A stretch of 5,723 bases of DNA. It comes from Candidatus Dadabacteria bacterium. GTDB lineage: Bacteria; Desulfobacterota_D; UBA1144; Nemesobacterales; UBA2774. The notes beneath the pieces were generated by a model. That model saw only the letters and a list, made by a program, of their open reading frames with translations, searched no databases and was not told the DNA's origin. Shown here piece by piece: positions 5,614 through 5,723 of this stretch. Each line of letters starts with the position of its first letter. The first letter of the stretch is position 1. The DNA is taken from assembly GCA_020054175.1 (NCBI GenBank), contig JAGVLR010000220.1, forward strand, positions 1-5,723, written 5' to 3'. The translations under genes were made by a program, and so were the position numbers.

Positions 5614-5723
5614 ATGATAGACATACACTGCCACTTCCTTCCGAACATAGACGACGGTTCCAAGAGCTGGGAAGAGACGATGGAGATGGCGAGAATGGCC
5701 GTGGATGACGGGGTGACGGGAGC
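5614..5723 (+). CDS. CpsB/YwqE-type PHP-domain protein tyrosine phosphatase, 3' end outside the window
   Basis: Only 36 codons are visible, beginning MIDIHCHFLPNIDDGSK and continuing through SWEETMEMARMAVDDGV. This is the hallmark N-terminus of CpsB/CapC/YwqE manganese-dependent phosphatases of the PHP superfamily (family length about 250): H5-x-H7 are the first metal ligands and the DDG (13-15) loop follows. These enzymes dephosphorylate the tyrosine cluster of the autokinase (CpsD/Wzc/YwqD type) that drives capsule or exopolysaccharide export, so a kinase and polysaccharide genes are expected to the right, outside the window. The start is firm because homology begins at MIDIH and no in-frame alternative lies close upstream. 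The only purine-rich stretch (AGG) touches the ATG, so there is no usable Shine-Dalgarno sequence; initiation may be leaderless. Confidence 0.88.
   Translation, partial: MIDIHCHFLPNIDDGSKSWEETMEMARMAVDDGVTG

Noticed and set aside
1..5723. A new defence, mobile or biosynthetic system
   Set aside because: All recognisable genes belong to known housekeeping or envelope families. There is no integrase, transposase, toxin-antitoxin pair, tRNA or attachment site in view.

Overview
The window looks like ordinary chromosome of a Gram-negative bacterium. It is moderately GC-rich, yet its genes often use ATA for isoleucine and AGG for arginine. A heptose-synthesis gene for lipopolysaccharide (hldE) and an outer-membrane-type TPR lipoprotein point to a two-membrane cell. 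A cluster of short repeats of the kind that, on the reverse strand, reads as 'VIPAEAGIH' or 'CHSCGGRNP' fits deltaproteobacterial (Desulfobacterota), Dadabacteria-like or related lineages. That placement is an inference and could be wrong.

Layout. (1) Positions 1-2455 hold a plus-strand group: the C-terminal two thirds of an ornithine cyclodeaminase/mu-crystallin family protein, then S-methyl-5'-thioadenosine phosphorylase, then a PfkB-family kinase whose start codon overlaps the phosphorylase stop (ATGA). (2) Positions 2581-3351 encode a six-TPR lipoprotein resembling PilF/PilW/Tgl, which assist type IV pilus secretin assembly. (3) Positions 3352-4007 hold no gene. They hold an array of about eleven short imperfect palindromes between two convergent genes. 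(4) Positions 4008-5489, minus strand, encode bifunctional HldE. (5) Positions 5490-5613 form a compact divergent promoter region. (6) From 5614 the first 36 codons of a CpsB/YwqE-type PHP tyrosine phosphatase run off the window.

How the genes fit together. The first group concerns amino-acid/nucleoside metabolism: methylthioadenosine from polyamine or other SAM-dependent reactions is split into adenine and methylthioribose-1-phosphate, and the coupled kinase probably acts on a related sugar or nucleoside. HldE makes ADP-heptose precursors for the lipopolysaccharide core. The divergent CpsB-like phosphatase usually controls a tyrosine kinase in capsule or exopolysaccharide export, so the right end looks like the edge of a cell-surface polysaccharide locus.

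I found no new multi-gene system. The points most worth a second look are the palindrome array, whose arms vary while pairing is kept; a perfect TATAAT box placed so that the phosphatase mRNA would be leaderless; and the back-to-back promoters between hldE and the phosphatase gene.
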